Source: Vagococcus allomyrinae
GTDB lineage: Bacteria; Bacillota; Bacilli; Lactobacillales; Vagococcaceae
DNA: 64,000 bases
NCBI RefSeq assembly: GCF_017829975.1
Contig: NZ_JAEEGA010000001.1
Span: 496,001 to 560,000, forward strand
Reading direction: 5' to 3'
Shown here: positions 25,591-34,585 of the stretch, piece after piece
Numbering within the stretch: the first letter of the stretch is position 1
Layout: each line of letters opens with the position of its first letter
The notes under the pieces: model-generated
The model's input: only the letters and a program-made list of their open reading frames with translations
Told to the model about the DNA's origin: nothing
Database searches by the model: none
Translations under genes and position numbers: made by a program

Positions 25591-26242
25591 AATTTTCGAT
25601 TAACCGTAAACAATAATCACTTAATTTTGAAGCCTTAATTTGAGTTGATTGCTCAGTGTAATTGTCAAAACAGGTTTTTTCATTTGTTTTGAACAGCTCG
25701 TGTAAAATTTCTGAAGTAGGTTCTTCTTCTATTAACACGCCAAAATCACGATCGCAGGCGTAGTTAAAGACAACGGCAGAAGTGTTTTTACAAACCTTCA
25801 TCTCTTTTGCCGTTTCTTGATCGGACATAAAAGAATCACGAACAATTGTTGACGAACGATCGGCTCGAAACATGGCTAAATCTCCTCCGATATTGGTGAC
25901 AATATCATCAACGAGTAAGTTGGTATAACCAACTTGCTGGATGCAAATACTTTCTTGCAGTGCTAAAAGGAAGGCTCTTCCTTTTTTCTTTCCTTGTAAT
26001 TGCATGGCTTTATAGTCTAAAGCTGCGGAGTATGAATCTTCAAATAAGCGATTTCGCTCATGAATATCGATGGTTTCCAAATGGTGAGTGTGTAAATATT
26101 GTTGAAAACTCTGTAAATTGAGCAATGGTAGAAACTTAAATTGTACTTTTTTGTGCTCAGTTTGAATCATTTGCAGGATTCTCTTTTCAGATGCTAAACT
26201 GTCTGAGCAGAGAGGGTGGATAAACAAATAGATTTCAATCAT
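25589..26242 (-). CDS. ClpXP adaptor SpxH/YjbH-like DsbA-family protein
   Basis: 217 residues with a thioredoxin/DsbA-like fold; I identify it as YjbH (SpxH) by its position between pepF and the CYTH gene and by segments such as ALQESICIQQ and MFRADRSS. SpxH feeds Spx to ClpXP for degradation. The N-terminal active-site region reads HPLCSDSLASE: only one of the two cysteines of the CPxC-type motif remains, so redox chemistry is unlikely, in line with an adaptor role. I prefer ATG 26242, 7 nt after GGGGG, over ATG 26248. Confidence 0.72.
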   Translation of the reverse strand: MIEIYLFIHPLCSDSLASEKRILQMIQTEHKKVQFKFLPLLNLQSFQQYLHTHHLETIDIHERNRLFEDSYSAALDYKAMQLQGKKKGRAFLLALQESICIQQVGYTNLLVDDIVTNIGGDLAMFRADRSSTIVRDSFMSDQETAKEMKVCKNTSAVVFNYACDRDFGVLIEEEPTSEILHELFKTNEKTCFDNYTEQSTQIKASKLSDYCLRLIEN

Positions 26243-26317
26243 AGCCATTCCCCCATAATTCCTTTTCTTCGTACTCCTAATGTATCAGAAAATTAAGCAA
26301 ATTTGAAATGAAACGTC

Positions 26318-26908
26318 TTAACTAGACACTTTAGCGTCAAATGTACGTACAATTTTATTTTTGGCTACCTTGTAGTCAATGGCGTTTTCATTTAGAAATT
26401 TCACAAAGTAATCCTTTCCGGTTAGGGCATTGCTGACTTCCATTTCTAGTTCATAATCGTGCTTTCCGTGATACCAGCTTTCATCCAAGACGAGAAGAAT
26501 CGTTGGCGTTAATGGAGTCTCAATCCGTTTGGTTGTCAGTTGGCCATGTACCACTAGCTGGTCAAGAGGAATATCAAGGAGGGCTAACTTTTTAACCACT
26601 TCCCCGTCTGTTGGAAGTTGTTCTCGTGCTACTAACTGTTCGGCAATTGCTAGAGTGAGCTCATCGGTAGTTTCCAACAAACCTGCTCCTGTTTGTAAAG
26701 GTGATTTTAGTGTGAATTCGGCTTTAGTCGCCATCAAGCGAATTCTTAATCCCATGCCGAGAGCTTTTAAAGCGAAGTCGGGGGTATCGTAATAGACGTT
26801 TGTTTGGGTGAAGCCGCTGTTTGAATCAGTGACATAGCGTTGTAGCAGTCGCTGATATTCCTCTTGCGTTAAGAGGCTCTTATATTCAATTTCAATAGAT
26901 TCGCCCAT
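26318..26908 (-). CDS. CYTH domain protein (YjbK-like triphosphate tunnel enzyme)
   Basis: The 196-residue protein opens with the CYTH signature EIEYKSLL (ExExK) and shows the tunnel strands GLRIRLM, EFTLKSPL, TKRIETP, LDESWYHGKHDYELEME and KNKIVR. CYTH enzymes are metal-dependent triphosphatases or related; the YjbK branch hydrolyses inorganic triphosphate in other Firmicutes. ATG 26908 follows AAAGAGG. In B. subtilis it sits beside the RelQ-type synthetase gene, as here, where the two are divergent. Confidence 0.9.
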   Translation of the reverse strand: MGESIEIEYKSLLTQEEYQRLLQRYVTDSNSGFTQTNVYYDTPDFALKALGMGLRIRLMATKAEFTLKSPLQTGAGLLETTDELTLAIAEQLVAREQLPTDGEVVKKLALLDIPLDQLVVHGQLTTKRIETPLTPTILLVLDESWYHGKHDYELEMEVSNALTGKDYFVKFLNENAIDYKVAKNKIVRTFDAKVSS

Positions 26909-27210
26909 GGCTAACCTCTTTCTTTTAATGGTCGTTTTATTTATCTGAGATCAATCCCATTGCCTCATTTCTTTATAGTTTGCCTGAAAATTCAGTTTGA
27001 GTCAAATAATAACCATCTATTAGGAGTCCTTTAGGGAAATCACTACCAGTGCACTAACTTTTTTTGGGATTTTATGCTAAAATAAAGCTTGTGGCAATAA
27101 GCCATTAGTTTTTCGCTAAGTTATCTATTGGCGGAAAGAGTGGTCGTTATTTATTTGACTGAATTAGTGGCGATAATAAGTTAATTAAGAATGAAAATGA
27201 GGTTGCTAGG
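26909..27210 (+). promoter_or_regulatory. Divergent region with relQ promoter
   Basis: 302 bases. An extended -10, TGCTAAAAT (27075-27083), points to relQ and implies a leader of about 120 nt; no good -35 goes with it. An 8-bp palindrome AGTGCACT is at 27048-27055, near the -35 position. I see no terminator or RNA motif in the leader. Confidence 0.5.
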
Positions 27211-27927
27211 ATGGAAAAATGGGAATTGTTTTTAGCACCGTATGAACAAGCGGTATCGGAAATGAAAATCAAATTAAAAGGAATCCGCAAGCAATTTAGA
27301 GAAAGAAATCAGCATGCCCCAATTGAGTTTGTGACAGGCCGTGTTAAACCGGCGGATAGCATCAAAATTAAATCAAAGCTACGGGGCATCCCAATGGACA
27401 AATTAGAGAGTGAGATGCAAGATATCGCGGGGTTGCGAATCATGTGTCAATTTGTTGACGATATCTATGAAGTGGTTCGTTTAATTCGGAGTCGTAAGGA
27501 TATGACCGTTGTACAAGAACGGGATTACATCACTAATATGAAAGAGAGTGGTTACCGCTCTTATCACTTAATTATCGAATATCCGGTACAGATTATTACT
27601 GGTGAAAAAAAGATTTATGCGGAAATTCAAATCAGAACCTTGGCCATGAATTTTTGGGCAACAATTGAACATTCTTTGAATTATAAATATCAAGGAGAGT
27701 TTCCTCAGGAAATCAATGAACGTTTGCGTAATGCATCGGAAGCAGCTAATCTATTGGATGAGGAAATGTCGAAAATTCGCGAAGAAATTCAAGAAGCACA
27801 GCATCTGTTCTCACACGGTCGTGGCAAGCAGGATGATTTGTATTATCAGGATTTCTTAAAGCTTCATGAAAGTGAGTTATTAAAAGAATTAAATGATCAA
27901 AGAAGGCTCGAGGAGCCCCTTGATTAA
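27211..27927 (+). CDS. relQ: Small alarmone synthetase RelQ (GTP pyrophosphokinase)
   Basis: The 238-residue stand-alone synthetase makes (p)ppGpp from ATP and GTP or GDP. It contains only the RelA/SpoT synthetase domain: FVTGRVKPADSIKIKSKLRG (ATP-binding), MQDIAGLRIMCQFVDDIY, NMKESGYRSYHLII, and YAEIQIRTLAMNFWATIEHSLNYK, with the glutamate and histidine of the catalytic set. There is no HD hydrolase or TGS domain. The short N- and C-terminal helices build the tetramer. It heads the operon relQ-nadK-rluD-mgtE, with 24 bp to nadK. Confidence 0.95.
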   Translation: MEKWELFLAPYEQAVSEMKIKLKGIRKQFRERNQHAPIEFVTGRVKPADSIKIKSKLRGIPMDKLESEMQDIAGLRIMCQFVDDIYEVVRLIRSRKDMTVVQERDYITNMKESGYRSYHLIIEYPVQIITGEKKIYAEIQIRTLAMNFWATIEHSLNYKYQGEFPQEINERLRNASEAANLLDEEMSKIREEIQEAQHLFSHGRGKQDDLYYQDFLKLHESELLKELNDQRRLEEPLD

Positions 27928-27951
27928 AAGAGATATTCGGAGGTGAATGAG

Positions 27952-28770
27952 ATGAAAGTGTCAATAATAGCCAACCACTCAGAGAAGTCGCGGCTTGCTA
28001 CAGAACGCTTAAAAGCGTTGATAGCTGATACAGAGATTCAATTAGAAGAGAAAAAACCTGATATAGTGATTTCAATTGGTGGCGATGGGACTCTTTTGTC
28101 GGCTTTTCACCGTTATGCACATATGCTGGATGAGATTCGCTTTGTCGGAATTCATACGGGACATTTAGGGTTTTATACAGATTGGCGCGATTATGAATTA
28201 GAGGAATTAGTGGAGAGTTTGTTGCAGGATGAAGGAAGTAGTGTCAGTTATCCGTTACTTGATGTGACCATCTTTTTTGACGATCAAAAAGAAACGCAAC
28301 ACTTTTTGGCTTTAAATGAGTGTACCATTAAGCGTATCAATCGGACCATGGTCGCCGATATTTTTATCAAAGAAGAAATTTTTGAGCGTTTCAGAGGTGA
28401 TGGTCTGTCTGTCGCCACTCCAACAGGTTCTACTGGTTACAATAAAAGTGTCGGAGGGGCTGTCCTTCACCCGCGAGTGAATGCGTTGCAGATGACGCAG
28501 ATTGCGTCATTAAATAATCGGGTGTATCGCTCATTGGGTTCTCCAATTATTATTGCCAATAATGAGTGGATTACCATTGATTTGCAGGCAGCAGATGATT
28601 ATTTACTATCTGTTGACCAACTTAATTTACCTCAATCAAGTATTACCAGTATTCAATATCGGATTGCCGATGAACGGATTCATTTTACCTCATATCGTCA
28701 CACCCATTTTTGGCGTCGCGTGAAAGATGCCTTTATTGAAGAAAGTCCGGAAAGGCAAGGAGAGGCATAG
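27952..28770 (+). CDS. nadK: NAD kinase
   Basis: A 272-residue NAD kinase that phosphorylates NAD+ to NADP+. It has the GGDGTLL motif (about residue 45), the GIHTGHLGFYTDW segment, NECTIKR, and TPTGSTGYNKSVGGAVLHP that binds the adenine and metal. ATG 27952 is 7 nt after GGAGGTGA; the in-frame GTG 27943 lies inside that site. It overlaps nothing and precedes the pseudouridine synthase by one base, so coupling is likely. Same order as yjbM-yjbN-yjbO in B. subtilis. Confidence 0.95.
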   Translation: MKVSIIANHSEKSRLATERLKALIADTEIQLEEKKPDIVISIGGDGTLLSAFHRYAHMLDEIRFVGIHTGHLGFYTDWRDYELEELVESLLQDEGSSVSYPLLDVTIFFDDQKETQHFLALNECTIKRINRTMVADIFIKEEIFERFRGDGLSVATPTGSTGYNKSVGGAVLHPRVNALQMTQIASLNNRVYRSLGSPIIIANNEWITIDLQAADDYLLSVDQLNLPQSSITSIQYRIADERIHFTSYRHTHFWRRVKDAFIEESPERQGEA

Positions 28771-28771
28771 C

Positions 28772-29674
28772 ATGCAGTTTTCGTGGTCCTATGATTTAGA
28801 AGACAGTCAACCAATAAAAGCCTACCTTCGAACCAAGGGAGTTTCTCGGGGCTTACTGGCAAAAATCAAGTTTCAAGGTGGTACCATTATGGTCAACCAG
28901 CAAGTTGAAAATGTGTTGTATCAGCTTTGCAAGGGGGATCTCTTAAGCATCAGGATTCCCGATGAAGGGGAGCATGAAACCCTATTACTGGATCCGACGC
29001 CGATTGACGTTGTTTTTGAAGATGAGCATTTTTTAGTCGTCAATAAACCCTCAGATGTAGCATCTATCCCGGCACAGTATCATCCTAATGGGACTATGGC
29101 GAATCGCGTGAAACATTATGTAACAGAAAAAAACTCGGTTAATCGAGTGATCCATGTGGTGACACGTCTGGATCGAGATACGACGGGACTTATGTTATTC
29201 GCCAAGCATGGTTTTGCTCACGCTATGCTGGATAAAGCGTTGCGGGAAAAGACGATCATAAAAAAGTACCAAGCATTAGTAGGTGGGCAGTTAGCCAATT
29301 TGGCGGAGCATGACGTCATCGATTTGCCAATAGAGCGGGATTTAACGTCCATTTTGAAACGGCAAACGGGTCCATCTGGCTTAGAGGCTAAAACCGAGTA
29401 TTGGTCACAAGCCCATGCCCAAGAAGTTGCTTTGGTCAATATTCAACTACACACTGGTCGCACTCACCAAATCAGGGTCCATTTTGAAGCCATTGGTTGC
29501 CCATTGTTAGGCGACGAGATGTATCATGGTGACATGGCGAAAGGCATTCAACGGCAAGCACTTCACTGTGCTCAGCTTGTCTTTGAACATCCTTTTACCG
29601 GTCAATTAATTGATTTGCGGTTACCATTACCAGACGATATGAGAACCGTTTACGAGACACAAATAAGGCCATAG
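28772..29674 (+). CDS. RluD-like pseudouridine synthase (YjbO)
   Basis: This 300-residue RluA-family synthase has an N-terminal S4-like RNA-binding part (about 15-65) and a catalytic domain with HVVTRLDRDTTGLMLFAK, where the aspartate after RLD is the nucleophile, plus HTGRTHQIRVHFEAIGCPLLGD. It should modify a uridine in 23S rRNA; the exact site is not readable. ATG 28772 begins 1 base after the nadK stop, with AAGGAGAGG inside the nadK end. A second RluA-family gene is at 48194. Confidence 0.9.
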   Translation: MQFSWSYDLEDSQPIKAYLRTKGVSRGLLAKIKFQGGTIMVNQQVENVLYQLCKGDLLSIRIPDEGEHETLLLDPTPIDVVFEDEHFLVVNKPSDVASIPAQYHPNGTMANRVKHYVTEKNSVNRVIHVVTRLDRDTTGLMLFAKHGFAHAMLDKALREKTIIKKYQALVGGQLANLAEHDVIDLPIERDLTSILKRQTGPSGLEAKTEYWSQAHAQEVALVNIQLHTGRTHQIRVHFEAIGCPLLGDEMYHGDMAKGIQRQALHCAQLVFEHPFTGQLIDLRLPLPDDMRTVYETQIRP

Positions 29675-29686
29675 ATTGGAGGGAAT

Positions 29687-31054
29687 ATGTTGAGTGATAA
29701 CCAAACGACTATTGAGGAACAATACGCTCAATTATTACAAGATCTTCAAGCCGATCATTTAAATGAGTTTCGTGAATTGTTTTTTGATTTACACATCTAC
29801 GAGCAAGGTCAGTTTTATTTATCTCTTAGTGAAGGGGAACGCCAACGCTTATACACGTACCTCTCACCTAAGGAGATGGCAGATATGTTTGATGTCATCG
29901 AAGAGGATGAAGAGGACGTTGAAGAATATTTAACAGAGATGAAACCGAGTTATGTGGCGGACATGTTAGCGGAGATGTACACGGATAATGCAGTTGATAC
30001 GTTGAATCAGTTGGATAAAACGAGTAAGGCTAAGTATTTAAGTTTGATGAACCCTGAAAGTGCCAGAGAAATTAAGGAATTGCTGCATTATGAAGATGAA
30101 ACCGCCGGCTCAATCATGACCACGGAGTACGTTTCTATTGTAGCGAATCAGACTGTTCGCTCTGCGATGTATTTACTCAAAAATGAGGCAAAAGCGGCTG
30201 AAACGATTTATTATGTTTTTGTGGTGGATCAGGAAAATGTTCTGGTGGGCGTTATTTCTTTGAGAGATTTGATTATCAATGACGATGATGTGATGATTGC
30301 TGATTTGATGAGTGAACGTGTTATTTCTGTCAAAGTGGGAGATGATCAAGAAGACGTTGCTCGGACAATTCGTGATTACGATTTCCTAGCTGTTCCAGTA
30401 ACAGACTATGAAGACCATCTGTTGGGAATTGTTACCGTTGATGATATTATTGATGTCATTGACGACGAAGCTGCGAGTGATTATTCTGGCTTGGCTGGTG
30501 TTGACGTTGAGGAATCGAGTGAGAACCCATTTAAAGCGGCGTCTAAACGCTTGCCGTGGTTGATTACCCTATTATTTTTAGGAATGTCAACCGCGACTCT
30601 GATTGGTCGGTATGAAGAAATGGTGAGCGAAGCCAGCATCTTAGCTGTCTTTATTTCCTTAATTACTGGGACTGCCGGTAATGCCGGCACTCAATCTTTG
30701 GCCGTAGCTGTTCGTCGCTTAGCCGTTAAAGATGATAAAGACAGTGGCTTCTTTAGCTTGATTTTAAGTGAGGTCTTGACAGGTTTGATTACAGGTCTTG
30801 TGACAGGTGTGACAATATTCATTGTTGTGGGGATTTGGCAACGGAATTTTCCTTTAGGCTTTGTCATCGGAATGGCGATGATTTGCGCTATTACTGTGGC
30901 TAATTTAGCGGGCAGTTTAATTCCGATGTTAATGGATAAATTGGGCTTTGATCCGGCTGTCGCTAGTGGACCGTTTATAACAACCCTCAGTGATTTGACG
31001 AGTGTCCTAATTTATTTTAATATCGCAAGTTTATTTATGCAATATTTCATCTAA
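29687..31054 (+). CDS. mgtE: Magnesium transporter MgtE
   Basis: The 455-residue Mg2+ channel has the MgtE N domain (about 20-125, acidic), two CBS domains (about 135-255; SIMTTEYVSI and LMSERVISV) and a C-terminal five-helix pore starting at LPWLITLLFLG, with the pore segment TGTAGNAGTQSLAVAVRRLA. The acidic cytosolic domains sense Mg2+ and close the pore. ATG 29687 follows GGAGGG. It is last in the relQ operon and ends at a terminator. Confidence 0.95.
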   Translation: MLSDNQTTIEEQYAQLLQDLQADHLNEFRELFFDLHIYEQGQFYLSLSEGERQRLYTYLSPKEMADMFDVIEEDEEDVEEYLTEMKPSYVADMLAEMYTDNAVDTLNQLDKTSKAKYLSLMNPESAREIKELLHYEDETAGSIMTTEYVSIVANQTVRSAMYLLKNEAKAAETIYYVFVVDQENVLVGVISLRDLIINDDDVMIADLMSERVISVKVGDDQEDVARTIRDYDFLAVPVTDYEDHLLGIVTVDDIIDVIDDEAASDYSGLAGVDVEESSENPFKAASKRLPWLITLLFLGMSTATLIGRYEEMVSEASILAVFISLITGTAGNAGTQSLAVAVRRLAVKDDKDSGFFSLILSEVLTGLITGLVTGVTIFIVVGIWQRNFPLGFVIGMAMICAITVANLAGSLIPMLMDKLGFDPAVASGPFITTLSDLTSVLIYFNIASLFMQYFI

Positions 31055-31083
31055 AAAAAGAGACTTAGACAGTCTCATTTTTT
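31053..31083. terminator. mgtE terminator
   Basis: GAGACT (31060-31065), loop TAGAC, AGTCTC (31071-31076), then ATTTTTT; the A-run before it lets it serve the minus-strand gene too. Confidence 0.85.
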
Positions 31084-32591
31084 AGATGCTTTTTTTTGAT
31101 GATGTCGTTTAAGATGGTATCTAAATTATTCCAATCGCGATTGGAGGGAGGGAAATCCCAAATATAGGATTCGTCGGCTAGCGGACCTTGGCCTTCAGCA
31201 AATTTTATATCTGATAGCAAAAGATCGTAGTGAACTTTTGCATCATCTCGCGTATTGCTGTTAGCGATGATCACATTCTGACTGACACGGGTCCGAAGCA
31301 TATCGCTTAAGGTGTTTTCACTGATTGGATCAGCAGCACAAATTAATTTCAATTTAATTGTATTTTCAAAGGCATATAAATCAAAATTTTGTGAAAAGAT
31401 ACTTAAAATTGAATACAAGCTGTAAAAGGGGTGCATCAATTTGCCTTTGTATCTGTCAGATTGCTGAATGCCATAGACAATGTCCTTAATCGTTTGGTAA
31501 AAGTTTGGTGTTTGTTTTTCGAAGCGTTTCAACTGTTTGCGCCAAGTGCTGGTCAATTCGTCTTGCATAAATAAATTAGGAAATAACAGAGCATAGCTGG
31601 CTGTTGAAAATAACATAAACATCACTTTAGGCTGTTTTAAAGGCTTGGTAAGAGACTCTTCAGGGTAACGAGCCATGATTTGGTTTAAGAAATCATTGGT
31701 AATGATGTAGGTCAAGCTGTTGGTTTTTTGGTACCAATCAACGATTTTTTGTAGATAATTTTCATCAGGTGAATCAGGCATATATGGATAGGTGGAAAAG
31801 ATTAAACCTAAGTAGTCAAATTCCATTCTTTTATGAGCCGGAGGAACATTGGCGGTCATAGCTTCACCAATCTTACTGAAAAAAGCTAAACGATAAGGGT
31901 CGAGTTGAACAATGTCAGGTAACTCCGTGATAAACTGCTTTTTTTGATGTTGGATAAAGTTAATGGCCATACGATATTGCAGTTGTATGTATTCAACGGA
32001 CGACAAGCTTAACCCCGTTTCTTGGCTTAATTCTTTTAAACGATAACTAAAGAGCTCCTCTTTAATGTTAGTGAAAGGCCACTCTTCAGATTTAACAATT
32101 GACCAATAAAAGACAAAGAAAAATTCGCGGATATTTATTTCTGAACCTTTTAGCTTTAACGTATTTTTATCTAACTCCAGATTATTCTGATTGAAAATGA
32201 ACTCAATCGATTTTAACTTGCGGTAGAGCGTGCTTTTGGATAAAAATAAATCATCCATTAACTTTTCAATCGTCAAGTCATTACTTTGGAATATTTTGTC
32301 GATAATTTGATAGCTGATAGTTTCTCGATAATAAAGACTCTCCAAACGAGAAATTGAATAGTTGGAAGAGGCGAGCAAAATAATACCGCGGTTTTTTTGA
32401 CTGATAATTTCATACGCGTGCTCGAAATGCTCCGCCATTTGACTCAATGAGCTAACTGATTTATTGGCACTTCCAACAGAGCAATCGCTTCTTTGAGCCA
32501 ATTCTTCTGCACTCCACCAACGTTCTTCTGAATAGAGGAGAGATAAAATTTTTAAATCTCGCCGTTCTCGTTTCTCTAATAGTTGATCCAT
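31065..32591 (-). CDS. Mga-type helix-turn-helix/PRD-like regulator
   Basis: 508 residues with two N-terminal helix-turn-helix units (about 12-60, with WWSAEELAQRSDCSVGSANKSVSSL, given here in parts: first helix EELAQRS; and about 105-150, LMDDLFLSKSTLYRKLKSI) followed by a long helical region like the PRD-Mga domains and a C-terminal EIIB-like alpha/beta tail (LICAADPISEN, NVIIANSNTRDD). This is the plan of Mga/AtxA virulence or carbohydrate regulators. No phosphotransferase genes are nearby, and the target is unknown. ATG 32591 follows GGGAG. Confidence 0.82.
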   Translation of the reverse strand: MDQLLEKRERRDLKILSLLYSEERWWSAEELAQRSDCSVGSANKSVSSLSQMAEHFEHAYEIISQKNRGIILLASSNYSISRLESLYYRETISYQIIDKIFQSNDLTIEKLMDDLFLSKSTLYRKLKSIEFIFNQNNLELDKNTLKLKGSEINIREFFFVFYWSIVKSEEWPFTNIKEELFSYRLKELSQETGLSLSSVEYIQLQYRMAINFIQHQKKQFITELPDIVQLDPYRLAFFSKIGEAMTANVPPAHKRMEFDYLGLIFSTYPYMPDSPDENYLQKIVDWYQKTNSLTYIITNDFLNQIMARYPEESLTKPLKQPKVMFMLFSTASYALLFPNLFMQDELTSTWRKQLKRFEKQTPNFYQTIKDIVYGIQQSDRYKGKLMHPFYSLYSILSIFSQNFDLYAFENTIKLKLICAADPISENTLSDMLRTRVSQNVIIANSNTRDDAKVHYDLLLSDIKFAEGQGPLADESYIWDFPPSNRDWNNLDTILNDIIKKKHLKNETV

Positions 32592-32712
32592 CTTTTGTTA
32601 CTCCCTTCGCAACAAGAAAATCGGGTAAATGTTGTCTTTAGCTTAGCCGAAAATGCTGAAGTTAACAAGTGAAACGCTTTTCAAGATAGAATGGTGCTAC
32701 AATCGGGTAACC

Positions 32713-33351
32713 TTAAAGGTTAACAATTTTGGTACCATGAACTTCAGCGACATTCAGAGCGGAAATGACTTTTTGATTATTTTCATAGTTAATACCGCCA
32801 CCAGGCAGGATGGTTAGTTTATTCTGACTGTGGGTAATCAAGGTTTGCAAGTGGCTAAAATTGTCTTCAATGAGGGTACCAGCTGGACCGCCATGTGTTA
32901 AAATGCGTGTGACACCATGTTCAGATAACCAATCAATTGCTGCCAGTTGTTCGGCTAGATTTAGTTGGTCAAAGGCCATGTGAAAGGTAATTTGAAGACC
33001 GTCTGCTGCCTCTAATAACAGCTCCATTGCTTCTTCATCCAGGTGATTATCAGCGGTTAAACACCCAATGACCACCCCGTCTGCTCCTAATCGTTTTGCT
33101 TCGATTAAATCGGTGTGCATGATTTTTAGTTCAGTATCATTGTAAACAAAATCACCACCACGAGGTCGGATAATTGTCATGACAGCTACCTCTCGCTCGT
33201 GACAATAGTTGATCGTTTCTTCCATAACGCCGGAGCTAACGGTTGTCCCTCCGACCGCCAGATTATCACACAGTTCAATTCGCTTGGCACCTGCTGTAAT
33301 TGCCGCGGGAATATTGGTAAAGTTTTCAGCACAAAATTCTTTAATTAACAT
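32713..33351 (-). CDS. cutC: CutC family protein
   Basis: The 212-residue TIM-barrel protein has the CutC signatures EFCAENF, AGAKRIELCDNLAVGGTTVS, IRPRGGDFVY, GADGVVIGCL, TFHMAFDQ and ILTHGGP. CutC was first linked to copper homeostasis; the mechanism is unclear. The sequence is full length and starts at ATG 33351 after GGAAGGACGG. No other copper genes are close. There is no evident terminator in the 121 bases to the Mga-type gene, which lies downstream, so read-through is possible. Confidence 0.93.
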   Translation of the reverse strand: MLIKEFCAENFTNIPAAITAGAKRIELCDNLAVGGTTVSSGVMEETINYCHEREVAVMTIIRPRGGDFVYNDTELKIMHTDLIEAKRLGADGVVIGCLTADNHLDEEAMELLLEAADGLQITFHMAFDQLNLAEQLAAIDWLSEHGVTRILTHGGPAGTLIEDNFSHLQTLITHSQNKLTILPGGGINYENNQKVISALNVAEVHGTKIVNL

Positions 33352-33459
33352 AAATACCGTCCTTCCGTAAATAAATTATGCTCACGGTTTATTGTATCAT
33401 ATAATTAACTGAAATTATGTTATGATAAGTAAGGATATTCACGGAAAGGAACGAGTGAG

Positions 33460-34314
33460 ATGTTGTTAAAAAAAATCGATCGTGGCCAAATATTTTTGCA
33501 CGACCAGTTAGCTTTATTTCGTTGTCCAAAATGTCAGCAGAAGATGATCAGTGCGCAAAACTATCAATTGAGATGTGAACAACATCATCATTATGACTTA
33601 TCTAAAAAAGGAACGCTTCATTTTTTGGATCATCATGTTAAGACGGACTACGATAAGGAAATGCTGGGTCACCGACAAAAGATGATTCAAGCAGGATTGT
33701 ATGAGCCTTTGCTCGCAATAATGAAGGATCTCTTAGTTGAAGATCATGTTAGTACACTGGTAGATATGGGATGTGGTGAGGGGAGTTTTTTAAACGAATT
33801 AGCCAACTTAAATGTACCGGGAGTTAAAATTGGTTTTGATATTTCAAAAGATGGCGTGGCTCTGGCGACGGAACAAGAAGCAGAGGCATTCTGGTGTGTG
33901 GCAGATATAACCAACTTGCCATTTAATGACGATAGCGTAAGTCATTTACTCAATATATTTTCACCAAGCCACTATGGGGAGTTTCACCGGGTATTAAAAC
34001 CTGGAGGGAAAGTCATAAAAATTGTGCCAGAAACGAACTACTTACGGGAATTAAGGCAGGCTTTTTACGCAGACGATCAGACGAAACAATCTTATTCAAA
34101 TGAAAAAGTTGTCAGAAAATTTGCGGAAGAAATGAACCTAATTTCAGAAAGGCACTTAACATACACCTTTGATGTTTCTGAAGAGTTACAAATGGATTTA
34201 GTCAAGATGTCACCACTTCATTGGGGAGCGTCAGCTGAATCCTTGCAAAAAAGTCGGGCTCAATTAATTGAAAAAATCACAATAGACCTTTTAATATTGG
34301 TTGGATGTAAATAA
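33460..34314 (+). CDS. rlmA: 23S rRNA guanine-N1 methyltransferase, RlmA family
   Basis: 284 residues: an N-terminal zinc finger (FRCPKCQQKM and LRCEQHHHYDLSKKG, four ligands C-x2-C...C-x3-H) and a class I methyltransferase domain with SAM motif VDMGCGEGSF and motif IV-like NIFSPSHYGEFHRVLKPGG. RlmA(I/II) enzymes methylate G745 or G748 of helix 35 in 23S rRNA; the Gram-positive RlmA(II) type, also called TlrB, would be expected here. ATG 33460 follows GAAAGGAACG. Monocistronic. Confidence 0.9.
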   Translation: MLLKKIDRGQIFLHDQLALFRCPKCQQKMISAQNYQLRCEQHHHYDLSKKGTLHFLDHHVKTDYDKEMLGHRQKMIQAGLYEPLLAIMKDLLVEDHVSTLVDMGCGEGSFLNELANLNVPGVKIGFDISKDGVALATEQEAEAFWCVADITNLPFNDDSVSHLLNIFSPSHYGEFHRVLKPGGKVIKIVPETNYLRELRQAFYADDQTKQSYSNEKVVRKFAEEMNLISERHLTYTFDVSEELQMDLVKMSPLHWGASAESLQKSRAQLIEKITIDLLILVGCK

Positions 34315-34585
34315 AACGTTTACAAATCTGAAAATTACAAAATAAGGTTGCAAAAGAGAAATCCTTTTGTTATAGTAGTTTTAAAGTTATTTTTCGATAG
34401 TTTTTATCAGATTCCTGTTCTGATAAAAGTTAGTGAAAAAAGCTTCACTAACGTAGCGACTCGCAGTGAAATGACACCGAGCCGATACGTTCTTTTTTTT
34501 GCCTAAAATCAGTTTATCCCTTAAAATAAAAGAAAGACTTTTTAGTGAAACAAATTCAGCCTGATGCTGTAAAAGGAGAACCATC
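34315..34585 (+). ncRNA. Candidate structured small RNA or trmL leader
   Basis: A consensus-like promoter, TTGCAA (34348-34353), 17 bp, TATAGT (34371-34376), predicts a transcript from about 34383. It would contain hairpin A (34402-34411/34419-34428, arm TTTTATCAGA), hairpin B (34429-34437/34444-34452, arm GTTAGTGAA) and hairpin C (CGTAGCGACTCG 34452-34463 with CGAGCCGATACG 34478-34489, 10 of 12 pairs), then TTC and eight T (34493-34500). That is a complete 118-nt unit ending 85 bp before trmL. It may be an independent sRNA or an attenuated leader. No Rfam family that I know fits. Confidence 0.55.

Noticed and set aside
32668-32690. cre-like TGAAACGCTTTTCA upstream of the Mga-type gene
   Set aside because: The spacing around CG is one base off the cre consensus on both strands, so it scores poorly despite its symmetry.
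34464-34500. tracrRNA-like tail (GACACCGAGCCGA followed by a T-run) before trmL
   Set aside because: The short similarity to the 3' hairpin of type II CRISPR tracrRNA does not hold: the sequence does not form the GCACC/GGTGC stem, there is no anti-repeat, no CRISPR repeat and no cas gene in the window. The bases are better explained as the terminator stem of the local RNA.
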